Part shown: piece by piece, positions 8,876 through 17,930 of the stretch
Layout: each line of letters begins with the position of its first letter
How positions within the stretch are numbered: the first letter of the stretch is position 1
DNA from: Tessaracoccus defluvii
Lineage (GTDB): Bacteria; Actinomycetota; Actinomycetes; Propionibacteriales; Propionibacteriaceae
Assembly: GCF_014489575.1 (NCBI RefSeq)
Contig: NZ_CP060789.1
Location: 2,108,001-2,172,000, forward strand
DNA length: 64,000 nucleotides
Direction of reading: 5' to 3'
The notes under the pieces: model-generated
The model's database searches: none
Told to the model about the DNA's origin: nothing
Seen by the model: the letters and a program-made list of their open reading frames with translations, nothing else
Position numbers and translations under genes: made by a program

Positions 8876-10317
8876 ATGTGGAAGCTGCACAACAACGGAA
8901 TTCTTGAGCCAGGAGCGGTAGTCAGGCCGCGGGAGCGGCTCAGCTGGGGCAGGACGATCGGGCTGGGTGCCCAGCACGTCGTCGCCATGTTCGGCGCGAC
9001 GTTCGTCTTCCCCTCCTCATGGGCCTCAACGCCCAGCTCGCCGTCATGATGTCGGGCGTCGCGACGCTGATCTTCCTGTTCGTCGTCAAACACAAGGTGC
9101 CCAGCTACCTGGGGTCTTCTGCCTCGTTCGTGGGCGTCGCGACGGCGATCTACTCGGCCGGCGGTAACCCGGCCGACCTGACGGGCGCCCTGTTCGTCGT
9201 CGGCCTGACCCTGTTCATGGTCGGCCTCATCATCCACTTCGCCGGCGCCCGCGTCATCCACAAGGCGCTGCCGCCGGTCGTCACCGGCGCGGTCGTGCTG
9301 CTGATCGGCTTCAACCTGGCCCCCGTCGTCGCGACGGTGTACTGGCCGGTCGACCCGTGGCTGGCCTTCGTCGTCATGCTGATCGTCATCGCCCTGTCCA
9401 TCGGGCTGCGCGGATTCCTGGGCCGCATCGCGATCTTCCTTGCGCTCGTGATCGGCTACATCCTGTCCTGGATCGTCGACCTGGTCGCCGGCCCCATGAC
9501 GTCGGTCGACGCCTCCGGCGCGGCAGTCGAGACGTTCCGCGTCGACTGGTCGGGTGTCGTCTCGGCCAACTGGTTCGGCTTGCCGCCCGTCACCGACCTG
9601 GCCAACTGGGCCTACGGCGCCGATACCAACGTCGTCGGCTTCCACCTGCCCAGCTTCAACCTGGCCGCCATCATCGTCGCGCTGCCCGTCGTCATCGCCC
9701 TCATCGCGGAGAACGCAGGCCACGTGAAGGCCGTCGCCGAGATGACCGGCGACGACCTCGACCCGCTCATGGGCCGCGCGGTCGCCGCCGACGGCGCCAC
9801 CTCGATGCTGGCCACCGTCGTCGGCGCTGGCCCGACGACCACCTACGCAGAGAACATCGGCGTCATGGCCGCCTCCCGCGTCTACTCGACGGCGGCGTAC
9901 GTCGTGGCCGCCATCGTCGCCATCCTGTTCGGCTTCTCCCCGAAGTTCGGCGCCGTGATCTCGGCCACCCCGTCGGCGGTGCTCGGCGGCATCACCGTCG
10001 TGCTTTACGGCATGATCGGCCTTCTCGGAGCGAAGATCTGGCACGAGAACAAGGTCGACTTCGGCAACCCGCTCAACCTGATCCCCGCCGCGGCGGGCAT
10101 CATCATCGGCATCGGCAACGTGTCGGTCCCGATCGGCGACGACTTCGAACTCGGCGGCATCGCGCTCGGCACCATGGTCACGATCGGCGTCTACCACCTG
10201 GCCCGCCTCATTGCGCCGAAGTCGATGAAGGACGCCGCCGACGGCGCGTCGCTGATCTACGACGCGCCTGGCATCTACGAGTCGGACGGCGACGACCCCG
10301 CGGAGGACCGCGCCTGA
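8876..10317 (+). CDS. NCS2-family uracil/xanthine permease (with one-base frameshift)
   Basis: This is an integral-membrane nucleobase:cation symporter of 480 residues when repaired. It begins MWKLHNNGILEPG. The C-run at 9010-9013 lacks one base, and repair joins ATFVFP to LLMGLNAQLAV. Family markers include SYLGSSASF, the substrate-site stretch LIAENAGHVKAV and GAGPTTTYAENIGVMA, which holds the second conserved glutamate. These fit UraA-type uracil carriers best, though xanthine or other nucleobases cannot be excluded. The true start at 8876 has AAAGGA upstream. Confidence 0.87.
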
Positions 10318-10414
10318 CTCCGGCCTCCTCGCCCCGAGGGCCGGTCAACCGACGCGGCGGGGAACTGGAATATCGGAGAGCACGGCGACCTGGGCGTAGC
10401 GGACGAAGATCGGA

Positions 10415-10436
10415 CGCCGCCCAGGCTCAGGCGGCG
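10415..10436. terminator. Bidirectional hairpin between convergent genes
   Basis: CGCCGCC (10415-10421) pairs with GGCGGCG (10430-10436) across an eight-base loop. It follows the permease and overlaps the last codons of the antiporter gene on the other strand. The rest of the 10318-10426 gap shows nothing else. Confidence 0.5.
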
Positions 10437-11812
10437 GGTGTCCTGCTCCGCCCGATCACCCACGCCCGTAGCACGATCCCGACGGCGACGACGCCGCCCA
10501 GCACCTGCCACAGGACGCCGTCGGTGAGGAAGATCAGCGCCATCGCCGTCAGGGTCGGGACCATGAAGCGCAGGCTGGCGACGATGTAGCCGCCAAACGA
10601 CGGCGTCTCCACGCCGTCCGCGTCGGCGACGGACTTGACCATGAAGTTGGGCCCGTTGCCGATGTAGGTGAGCGCCCCGCCGAAGACGGCACCCAGGGAG
10701 ATCGCCACCAGCAGCGCCTCCGGCACCCCCGCCACCCGCGGGTCGCCGGGAAGCGCGGTGGCGATCTCGAAGAACGTTGCGTAGGTGGGGGCGTTGTCGA
10801 GCAAGCCAGAGATGCCTCCGGTGAAGATGAACATGGTGATGCGGTTGAGCGGCAGCCTGTCGGCGATCTGGCCCAGGTAGTTGAGGGCGGGGATCATCGT
10901 CAGGAAGATGCCGATGAACAGCGCCGCGACCTCGAGAATGGGGGTCCAGGTGAACTGGTTCTGCTCGAATCGCACCTTCCTGCTGCCCAGGAAGTAGGAA
11001 CCCGCCGCACACGCCAGCATCAGCAGCTCGCGCCACGGGACGGCGTCCGTCCAGACCCCGTGCCCCGACTCGAGTGCGTGCAGGTCGATGGAGGGGACGA
11101 ACGCGACACCGGCGATGATGCCGGCAAAGAAGGCCAGGTTGAGCGCGCCGTGGAGCCGCAGCGGCTCCCGCTGCGTGTCGTCGAAGAAGATCGCGTCCGG
11201 CTCCTCGTCGGCGTACGCGCGCCGGTCGAGGGCGTAGTAGGTGATCAACAGGAGGGTGTTGACCAGCAGCCACTGCGGGAACAGCCCGAACGTCCAGGTG
11301 AAGGGGACACCGCGCAGCATGCCGAGGAACAGCGGCGGGTCGCCCAGCGGCGTCAGCAGACCGCCGCTGTTGGCGACGACAAGGATGGTGAAGATCACTG
11401 TGTGCGCCTTGTTGCGGCGCTCCCAGTTGGTGTTCAGCAGCGGTCGGATCAGCAGCATGGCGGCGCCGGTGGTGCCGATGAACGACGCGGCGACGGCGCC
11501 GATGGCCAGGAAGATCGTGTTGTTGCGGGGGGTGGCGCGGATGTCGCCCGCGAGGAACAGCCCGCCTGCGACGACGAACAGCGCCAGCAGCAGGATGATG
11601 AACTGCCCGTACTCGACCAGCGCGTGGACGACCTCGATCCCGGCCCCGGCGAACGTGAACCAGGCGGCGATCGGCAGGCCCAGGACCAGTGCGACCGTCA
11701 GCTTGACCGAGTTCTTCTCCCAGGCGTGCGCCGTCCTCGGAATCAACGGCAGAACCGCGATACAGAGCAGCAGGGTCACGAACGGGATGGCACTCCACCA
11801 GGCGACAAGCAT
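10427..11812 (-). CDS. Sodium:proton antiporter / citrate-transporter superfamily protein
   Basis: This 461-residue membrane protein has about eleven hydrophobic segments. It carries ion-transporter superfamily signatures: SFIGTTGAAMLLIRPLL, NSGGLLTPLGDPPLFLG, GGISGLLDNAPTYATFFE and ALTYIGNGPNFMVK. These match the NhaD-like group of Na+/H+ antiporters, annotated in many actinobacteria as sodium:proton antiporter. A role in sodium or pH homeostasis is inferred from family membership. TAGGTT lies seven bases before the ATG at 11812, suggesting leaderless expression. It stands alone between convergent and divergent neighbours. Confidence 0.82.
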   Translation of the reverse strand: MLVAWWSAIPFVTLLLCIAVLPLIPRTAHAWEKNSVKLTVALVLGLPIAAWFTFAGAGIEVVHALVEYGQFIILLLALFVVAGGLFLAGDIRATPRNNTIFLAIGAVAASFIGTTGAAMLLIRPLLNTNWERRNKAHTVIFTILVVANSGGLLTPLGDPPLFLGMLRGVPFTWTFGLFPQWLLVNTLLLITYYALDRRAYADEEPDAIFFDDTQREPLRLHGALNLAFFAGIIAGVAFVPSIDLHALESGHGVWTDAVPWRELLMLACAAGSYFLGSRKVRFEQNQFTWTPILEVAALFIGIFLTMIPALNYLGQIADRLPLNRITMFIFTGGISGLLDNAPTYATFFEIATALPGDPRVAGVPEALLVAISLGAVFGGALTYIGNGPNFMVKSVADADGVETPSFGGYIVASLRFMVPTLTAMALIFLTDGVLWQVLGGVVAVGIVLRAWVIGRSRTPAA

Positions 11813-11906
11813 GGGGAAAAACCTATCAGGGCCTCCCTAGAAGCCATTTCGCTCAGGGCGCACGGACAGCGTCCGGACGGCGTGGGGCGTCAACTAGCCT
11901 CGGGGT

Positions 11907-12422
11907 GTGGACAATCTTGAAGCAGAGTTCCGGGAGGCGATGGCGCGAGTCTCGTCCCCGGTCACGATCATCACGGCGGTCATCGACGGCCAGCCGACGG
12001 GCACGACGGTGTCCAGCTTCGCATCGCTGTCCATCGACCCGCCGATGGTGTTCTTCGCCCTCGACAACCGGGGCGCCATGATCGAGCGGACCCACCGGGC
12101 CGGACGGATCGGGATCAACATCCTGGCCGGCGACCAGTCCGAGATCGCGCTGCGTTTCGCCCGCCGCGGCGTGGAGGATCGCTTCGCGGGAATCGACTGG
12201 CGCCTCGACAACGGGCTCCCGCACATCGCCGGTGTGGCGTCATGGCTGCAGAGCGACCACCTCACCTTCGAGCCGGGCGGCGACCACACCCTCGTCCTGG
12301 CCAAGATCTCCCACGCCGAGACCTACGGCGATTCCTCCCTCGGATACCACCTGCGGCAGTTCCGTGATGTGAGGCCGCAGCTGCGCGAGGTTCCGCCACT
12401 CCCCACTGTCGCGAACGGCTGA
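11907..12422 (+). CDS. Flavin reductase-like (HpaC-type) domain protein
   Basis: This 171-residue protein of the FMN-binding split-barrel flavin reductase family supplies reduced flavin or binds FMN. Recognisable pieces are SSPVTIITAVIDGQPTGTT, SFASLSIDPPMVFFAL, RIGINILAGDQ and a C-terminal region ending DVRPQLREV. The GTG at 11907 is chosen because TAGCCT lies six bases upstream and the split-barrel fold starts at once. No partner monooxygenase is nearby, so the electron acceptor is unknown. Confidence 0.82.
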   Translation: MDNLEAEFREAMARVSSPVTIITAVIDGQPTGTTVSSFASLSIDPPMVFFALDNRGAMIERTHRAGRIGINILAGDQSEIALRFARRGVEDRFAGIDWRLDNGLPHIAGVASWLQSDHLTFEPGGDHTLVLAKISHAETYGDSSLGYHLRQFRDVRPQLREVPPLPTVANG

Positions 12423-12452
12423 TTGTCGGTTCCTCATGTCACACTAGGAGCC

Positions 12453-13208
12453 ATGAGTTACGACCCGTACGCCACCGACGACCAGAACCCGGCCGAGCCC
12501 TCCGACGAGCGGCCCGAGTACACGTACGGGCCCGGCCCCGTCACGGAGCCCTCGTTCGCCCCGTCGCCGTACGCCGAGCCGTACGCTGCACCGCAGCCGT
12601 ACGCCACACAGCCCTACGGCCAGCAGCCGCAGACGTACGGACCGCCGGCACAGCCCTATGCCGACCCCGCCCAGCCGTACGGCGCACCCGTCGGCCCCTA
12701 CGGCCAGCAGGTGCAGTCCTACGGCGTCGCTCCGTACGGCCAGCCCGGTCAGGTCACCGGCTACCCCGTCAGCCCCGGCTACGGCCGTCCGCTCATCGAC
12801 GACCCGACCGGTCCCGATGCGCCGCTGCGCGGAGCCACCTTCCCGGAGGCCGTCAAGCGCTACTGGACGCGCGGCGTCACGTTCACCGGCCGCGCCAGCC
12901 GCTCCGAGTACCTGTGGGCCTCGTTGATGAACGTCATCGCCATCTTCGGCCTCGGCTCGCTCGGCGCCCTGACCGACGGCACCGCGTTCAACTCACTGAT
13001 CGCCCTGCTCATGGGACTCTTCCTGCTGGGCACGGTCGTCCCGGGCATCGCGCTGACGATCCGTCGTCTGCACGACACCAACACGCAGGGCACGATGTTC
13101 CTGCTGTCGCTGATCCCCTACCTGGGCTCGTTCATCGTCATGATCATGTGCCTGATGCCCGAGAAGCCCGAGGGCGCCCGCTTCGACAAGATCAACGGCG
13201 CCGGCTAA
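12453..13208 (+). CDS. DUF805 membrane protein with Tyr/Pro/Gln-rich N-terminal tail
   Basis: This is a 251-residue protein. Residues 1-115 are low complexity, with many PYG/PYA steps and glutamines, likely a disordered cytoplasmic tail. Residues 125-250 form the DUF805 domain: YWTRGVTFTGRASRSEYLW, three to four hydrophobic helices, RRLHDTNTQG between helices, and a tail in PEKPEGARFDKI. The function of DUF805 is unknown. The ATG at 12453 is preferred over an upstream TTG because it is 11 codons closer to the domain and has an AGGAG-like stretch before it. It overlaps the convergent reductase gene by four bases. Confidence 0.85.
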   Translation: MSYDPYATDDQNPAEPSDERPEYTYGPGPVTEPSFAPSPYAEPYAAPQPYATQPYGQQPQTYGPPAQPYADPAQPYGAPVGPYGQQVQSYGVAPYGQPGQVTGYPVSPGYGRPLIDDPTGPDAPLRGATFPEAVKRYWTRGVTFTGRASRSEYLWASLMNVIAIFGLGSLGALTDGTAFNSLIALLMGLFLLGTVVPGIALTIRRLHDTNTQGTMFLLSLIPYLGSFIVMIMCLMPEKPEGARFDKINGAG

Positions 13209-14416
13209 CGCGTCACCTCGTCCAGGCCGACGGTGGGGTCCGCGAATCTGCGCGGATCCGCCGGCCTGGCCTGACGCAGCAGCGCCTCCAACGAGTCGCC
13301 TTCCCACTGGTTGACGTTCATCGCCGCCCGCGGCACACCGTCCCGGTTCAGCCAGATCACCAGGTATTCCGCACCGCTGCCGCGCTGGATCATGGTGGCC
13401 TCGTCCGGGATGACGCCACGGAACTCCATGCTCAGGTCGTACTGGTCGGTGTAGAAGAACGGCGGGCCGTCGAAGTGCGCCTCGTCACCGACCAGGGTGC
13501 GGGCCGCGATGGCCGGCTGCGTCAGCGCAGTGGCCCAGTGCTCCACGCGTAGTCGGCCTCCGAACCAGGCGTTCTCCGGGGCCGCGATGTCACCGACGGC
13601 GACGATGCGGGGATCGCTGGTGGCGAGCGTGTCGTCCACGAGGACACCGTTGCCGACCTCCAGCCCGGCCTCGCGGGCGAGTTCCACCCGCGGCTCGGCC
13701 CCGACGGCGATCAGCACCCGGCGGGCCTCGATCACCCGGCCACCCACCAACGTGACCCCGGTGACGGGCCCCCTGTCGCCGTCGCCGTCGATCGAGGCGA
13801 GCTCACCACCGAAGACGAACTCCACACCGTGCTTCCGGTGCAGTTCGATGAAGCGTTTGCCGATCTCGTGGCCGAGCGCCGGCAGCACGGTCCGGTCCCG
13901 CACGAGGACCGTGACGGGCGCGCCGTGGTGGCGGGCCGCCGCGGCCGCCTCGAGCCCGATCCAGCCGCCGCCGACGATGACGATGGGGTCGCCCGCCGCC
14001 AGCGAGTCCCGCAGCTGCGTCGACTCCGGCAACGTCCGCAGGGTCTGCACGCCGGGCCGTCCGACCCCAGGCACGGTGAGGCTGCGGGGCCGGGAGCCGG
14101 TGGCCAGCGCCAGGCCGTCGTAGTGGATGCTGGTGCCGTCGGTGAGGTACACGAGCTGCGCGGCCGGGTCGATGGATGAGGCGTTCTGTCCGGCGTGCAG
14201 CTCGATCTGGTTGTCGGTGAACCAGCCGGCGTCGTGCAGGACGATGTCGTTCTCCTGCTTGGCGCCCAGCAGGTAGTCCTTGGTCAGGGGCGGCCGGTCG
14301 TACGGCAGCGCCGCCTCCCCGGCCACAAGGACGATCCGCGCGTCGCCGTCGAGGTCGCGCAGTTCCTCGGCGGTCCGGGTTCCGGCGAGCCCGCCGCCGA
14401 CGATCACGTAGGTGCT
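13205..14416 (-). CDS. NAD(P)/FAD-dependent ferredoxin reductase-like oxidoreductase
   Basis: This 403-residue protein of the rhodocoxin/ferredoxin reductase type moves electrons from NAD(P)H to a small redox partner. It shows the FAD dinucleotide fold YVIVGGGLAGTRTAEELR, the family motif LPYDRPPLTKDYL, a second NAD-binding fold IVIVGGGWIGLEAAAAA, the FAD motif RIVAVGDIA and the C-terminal FFYTDQYDLSMEFRG. No ferredoxin or P450 gene is adjacent, so the partner is unknown. The ATG at 14416 has ACAGGAGGAACCCT just before it, an excellent ribosome site. A longer upstream frame lacks one. Confidence 0.85.
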   Translation of the reverse strand, partial: STYVIVGGGLAGTRTAEELRDLDGDARIVLVAGEAALPYDRPPLTKDYLLGAKQENDIVLHDAGWFTDNQIELHAGQNASSIDPAAQLVYLTDGTSIHYDGLALATGSRPRSLTVPGVGRPGVQTLRTLPESTQLRDSLAAGDPIVIVGGGWIGLEAAAAARHHGAPVTVLVRDRTVLPALGHEIGKRFIELHRKHGVEFVFGGELASIDGDGDRGPVTGVTLVGGRVIEARRVLIAVGAEPRVELAREAGLEVGNGVLVDDTLATSDPRIVAVGDIAAPENAWFGGRLRVEHWATALTQPAIAARTLVGDEAHFDGPPFFYTDQYDLSMEFRGVIPDEATMIQRGSGAEYLVIWLNRDGVPRAAMNVNQWEGDSLEALLRQARPADPRRFADPTVGLDEVTR

Positions 14417-14487
14417 CATAGGGTTCCTCCTGTCACCCCCGAGGCTAGGCGCGAACCCCATTGTCCGAGCGGGATCCGGGTTATCCC

Positions 14488-14639
14488 CTTCGAGACGCTC
14501 GCTGGCGCTCACTCCTCAGGGAACACCTTCGAGACGCTCGCTGGCGCTCACTCCTCAGGGAACACCTTCGAGACGCTCGCTGGCGCTCACTCCTCAGGGA
14601 ACGCCTTCGAGACGCTCGCTGGCGCTCACTCCTCAGGGA
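14488..14639. repeat. Four tandem copies of a 39-bp repeat spanning a gene 3' end
   Basis: Copies begin at 14488, 14527, 14566 and 14605, each with the core gagacgctcgctggcgctca and then ctcctcaggga. The last copy supplies the final codons (PEE) and stop of the DUF1593 gene read on the minus strand. The outer copies lie beyond the stop. The unit is rich in imperfect palindrome, as in REP-like elements. Confidence 0.9.
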
Positions 14640-16044
14640 CCGTGACGACCACCCGCTGGTGCCGCGTGAGCGTTGGGGTGCCCGAGTCCCGCGCCGTGCA
14701 GATCACGTGGATCCTCTCCCCCGGCGACGCCGTCGGAGGGACGACGAACGACACCGTCTCCCCCACCACGTCCAGCTCCAGCGTCGACGACGACGTGCCC
14801 GCCTCCACGTACTGCCACCACTCGACCCTGACCTCGTCGCCGTCCGGATCCCAGGTCTCTGCCGTCAGTCTGACGACGTCGCCCGCGGCCGCCGTCCGCT
14901 CCAGCCCGTCGACCACCCGGACCACCGGGTGATGGTTGGCCGCCGCGTACTCCCCCTCCACCGACCACCGCAGCCGCGCCGCGAAGTCGTTCTGGAACTC
15001 GCCGATCCAGCGCGCCGAGTCCCACTCGTCCACGTTGCTCCACGACGACGGATCGTCGGCTGCCCGCTCCTGGCGGCCACCCCAGCCGCCCCAGCCCGGC
15101 TCAACCCAGCTGCGCAGCCCGTTGTCGACCAGGAGGGCAAAGTTGGAGGAGTCGCCCTCCGAGATGAACGCGCCCTGCTCCTGCGGAGGCATCCAAACCT
15201 CGTAGCCCTGCGCCGCCAGTTCGTCGGCCGACAGCCCGCTCAGCCCGAAGTAGTCCTCGGCATCGAACCCGTCGGCCATCTGCTTCCCATCGCCCCACAC
15301 GCGGTACTCGGCACCGAGCGGCCCGACGGCGGTGACGTTGCGGCGCGTCCACTCCGCCGTCAGCAGGTGCTGATCCTCGTCGGCGACGACCGTGCGGGCG
15401 AAGTAGCCCCACACCCGTGTGGCGACCTCCCTGCTCTCCAGCGCCGGCCAGTTCGGCCGGATGTAGTCGGCGAAGGTGTGGTCCTGGTGGCCGAAGCTCG
15501 TGACGACGGCCTTCGCCGAGATCCGGTCCCGCAGCCGCGGCCATTCCGGCGTCGCGCCGAATTCGTCCTGGATCGACCGCAGGGCCCGGGCGACGGTGTT
15601 GTGGCCGCCCCACACCTGCAGGAACACCCGGCCGGGCTCATCGTCGAGCAGGATGCGGCGGATGAGGTCGGAGCCGGGGGTGTCGGCAGCCATGTCGCCG
15701 ACGTCGGCGACGTTGCCCCACGCGATCAGCGACCGCAGGTGTTCCGGCGTGGGGTACCGGTCGTCGTGAACGACGAGGTTGTGGTGCACGCGGGCGTAGG
15801 CGTCGACGGCCTGGTCGATGTGGAAGACGGCGCCCGGCGCGGGCCAGCGGAACGGCGGCCTGCCTTCGGCGGCGTCGCCGGCGTAGTGGAACTGGCTCGA
15901 CGAGTACACGAGGCCGACGATGTCGATCTCGTTGCTGTACAGCAGCAGCCGCAGCATCGAGTTCAGGTCGTCGAGTTCCGGGTCCGTCGTGATGATCGTG
16001 CGGGGGGCCGCGTCGTCGCCGCGCGCAGTGCTCATGTTCGTCAC
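14626..16044 (-). CDS. DUF1593 (nucleoside-hydrolase-like) protein
   Basis: This 472-residue protein has an N-terminal nucleoside-hydrolase-like domain. The acidic metal-site pattern ITTDPELDDLNSMLRLL lies near residues 18-33, and VWGGHNTVARAL and SFGHQDHTFADYI follow. The C-terminal 90 residues form an Ig-like beta domain (AETWDPDGDEVRVEWW). DUF1593 proteins often sit in polysaccharide-utilisation loci, which fits the adjacent GH35 gene. No signal peptide is evident, so it probably acts in the cytoplasm. I take the GTG at 16044, since CAGAAT lies six bases upstream, though an ATG at 16035 is possible. The gene ends inside the 39-bp tandem repeat. Confidence 0.82.
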   Translation of the reverse strand: MTNMSTARGDDAAPRTIITTDPELDDLNSMLRLLLYSNEIDIVGLVYSSSQFHYAGDAAEGRPPFRWPAPGAVFHIDQAVDAYARVHHNLVVHDDRYPTPEHLRSLIAWGNVADVGDMAADTPGSDLIRRILLDDEPGRVFLQVWGGHNTVARALRSIQDEFGATPEWPRLRDRISAKAVVTSFGHQDHTFADYIRPNWPALESREVATRVWGYFARTVVADEDQHLLTAEWTRRNVTAVGPLGAEYRVWGDGKQMADGFDAEDYFGLSGLSADELAAQGYEVWMPPQEQGAFISEGDSSNFALLVDNGLRSWVEPGWGGWGGRQERAADDPSSWSNVDEWDSARWIGEFQNDFAARLRWSVEGEYAAANHHPVVRVVDGLERTAAAGDVVRLTAETWDPDGDEVRVEWWQYVEAGTSSSTLELDVVGETVSFVVPPTASPGERIHVICTARDSGTPTLTRHQRVVVTVPEE

Positions 16045-16091
16045 CGTTCCATTCTGGTCGCCGTCGGGCGGCCGTTGCCATACTGAGGGCC
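16045..16091. promoter_or_regulatory. Short divergent leaderless promoter region (DUF1593 / GH35)
   Basis: Only 47 bases separate the two divergent starts. CAGAAT on the minus strand (16056-16051) and CATACT on the plus strand lie six and seven bases from their start codons. Both genes therefore look leaderless and are likely co-regulated. Confidence 0.4.
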
Positions 16092-17889
16092 ATGTCGATC
16101 GATGCTGCTCACCGGCCCGATGCCGGGCCCGTGCCCACCCTGACGTGGGCCGCCAACCGCTTCTTCCGCGACGGCGCCCCCACCAGGTACTCGCCGGCTC
16201 CCTGCACTACTTCCGCGTGCATCCCGACCAGTGGCGCGACCGGCTGCAGCGGCTCATCGACCTGGGCCTCAACACCGTCGACACCTACGTCGCGTGGAAC
16301 TTCCACCAGGCCACCAAGGACGCCGCGGCCGACTTCACCGGCTGGCGCGACCTGCGGCGCTTCCTGGAGATCGCCGCGGAGGTCGGCCTCGACGCGATCG
16401 TCCGGCCCGGCCCCTACATCTGCGCCGAGTGGGCCAATGGTGGCCTGCCTGTGTGGATCACCCGCGGCGGCGCACCGCTGCGCACCATCCGCGGCGATTT
16501 CCTCGCCCGGGTGGCCGACTGGTTCGACGTGCTCCTGCCGCAGTTCGTCGACCTGCAGGCCGGCCGCGGCGGCAACGTCGTCGCCGTGCAGGTGGAAAAC
16601 GAGTTCGGCAGCTACGGCAACGACGGTGACTACGTCGCCGCCATGGCCGAGCTGCTGCGGGAGCGCGGCATCACCGAGCTGCTGTTCACCGCCGACGGCC
16701 CCACCGACCCCATGCTCACCGAGGGCACCACCCCCGGCGTGCTGGCGGCCGTCACGCTCGGCTCGAAGCCGGCCGAGGCCAGGGCGCTCGTGCGCACCCA
16801 CCGTCCCGACGAGCCGTTCTTCGTCGCCGAGTTCTGGAACGGCTGGTTCGACCACTGGGGCACCAACCACCACGTCCGCACCCCGGAGAATGCGGCCGCC
16901 AACCTCGCCGAGATCATCTCCGACGGCGGCAGCGTCAGCATCTACATGGCCCACGGCGGCACCAACTTCGGGCTGTGGGCAGGCGCCAACCGGGTCGACG
17001 GCCGGATCCGGTCGACGATCACCAGCTACGACTCGGACGCCCCGATCGCCGAGGATGGCACCCTGACCGCCAAGTTCCACGCGATGCGCGAGGTGCTGGG
17101 CGCGACGGCCCCATCGTCAGCGAACCTCCGACGTTCCTGCCCGAGGCAACCATCCCGGTCCGTGCCGGCGCCGGCCTGCCCACCCTGCTGCGCACGTTCG
17201 CCGGCGACCCGCTCGAGGTCGCGGCGACCAGCGCCTTCGAGGATCTGCCGGGGGTGCCCGCCGCAGTGGTCTACCGGGCCGACGTCCGGCTCCCGGCCGG
17301 CGACGTCGACCTCATCTTCACGGGCGTCGCCGACCGCGCCACGGTGTTCAGCGACGACGTCGCCGTAGGCTCCGTGCTGGAGGAGGGCTCGATCACACTG
17401 CACGGCACCGGGGAGATGGTGGCGCTGACCGTGCTGGTCGAGGACCTGGGCCAGGTCAACTACGGCCACACCACCGGCGGAGCCAAGGGCATGGTCGGCC
17501 CCGTGCTGCTCGAGCGCCGCATCGTGCAGCGCTGGACGGCCCAGGAGTTCGACCCGCGCCGCCTCGCCCCGGACGCACTGGCCGGGACCGCCGACCGGGC
17601 CACCCCCGACGGCGCCGGCGTGGCCGTCGGCGTGTTCGAGGCGGACGAGCCCCGCGACACGCACCTGGCGCTGCCGGGCTTCGGCCGCGGCTGGGTCTAC
17701 GTCAACGACTTCCTGGTGGGTCGCTACTCGGCCGAGGGTCCGCAGCGGACGCTGTACGTCCCCGCGCCGCTGGTGGCGCGGGGACGCAACGTGGTCGTCG
17801 CCGTCGACCTCGAGGGTCGCGGCACGACCATGGAGCTGCGCGCCGCCGCCGAGCTCGGGCCCGAGGAGGAGTTCGTCGAGGAGTTCTGA
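16092..17889 (+). CDS. GH35 beta-galactosidase (two one-base frameshifts)
   Basis: Repaired, this is a 599-residue glycoside hydrolase family 35 enzyme that removes terminal beta-galactose. The TIM-barrel part shows LAGSLHYFRVHPDQW, GLNTVDTYVAWNFHQ, RPGPYICAEWANGGLP, the acid/base region VQVENEFGSYG and the nucleophile region VAEFWNGWFDHWG. MAHGGTNFG and two beta-sandwich domains follow. Single bases are missing in the C-run at 16177-16181 (between DGAP and QVLAG) and in the G-run at 17098-17100 (between AMREVLG and RDGPIVSEP). It lacks a signal peptide, implying cytoplasmic action on imported galactosides. It ends 41 bases from the convergent GH43 gene. Confidence 0.9.
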
Positions 17890-17930
17890 GCCACCCCTCC
17901 CCCGCCCGGGGCCGACGACGGCGCGCATCG

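Noticed and set aside
15920..17368. Apparent loss of the GH35 gene into two broken pieces
   Set aside because: Two single-base repairs in C/G runs restore one complete 599-residue enzyme with all catalytic motifs, so I do not call a pseudogene.
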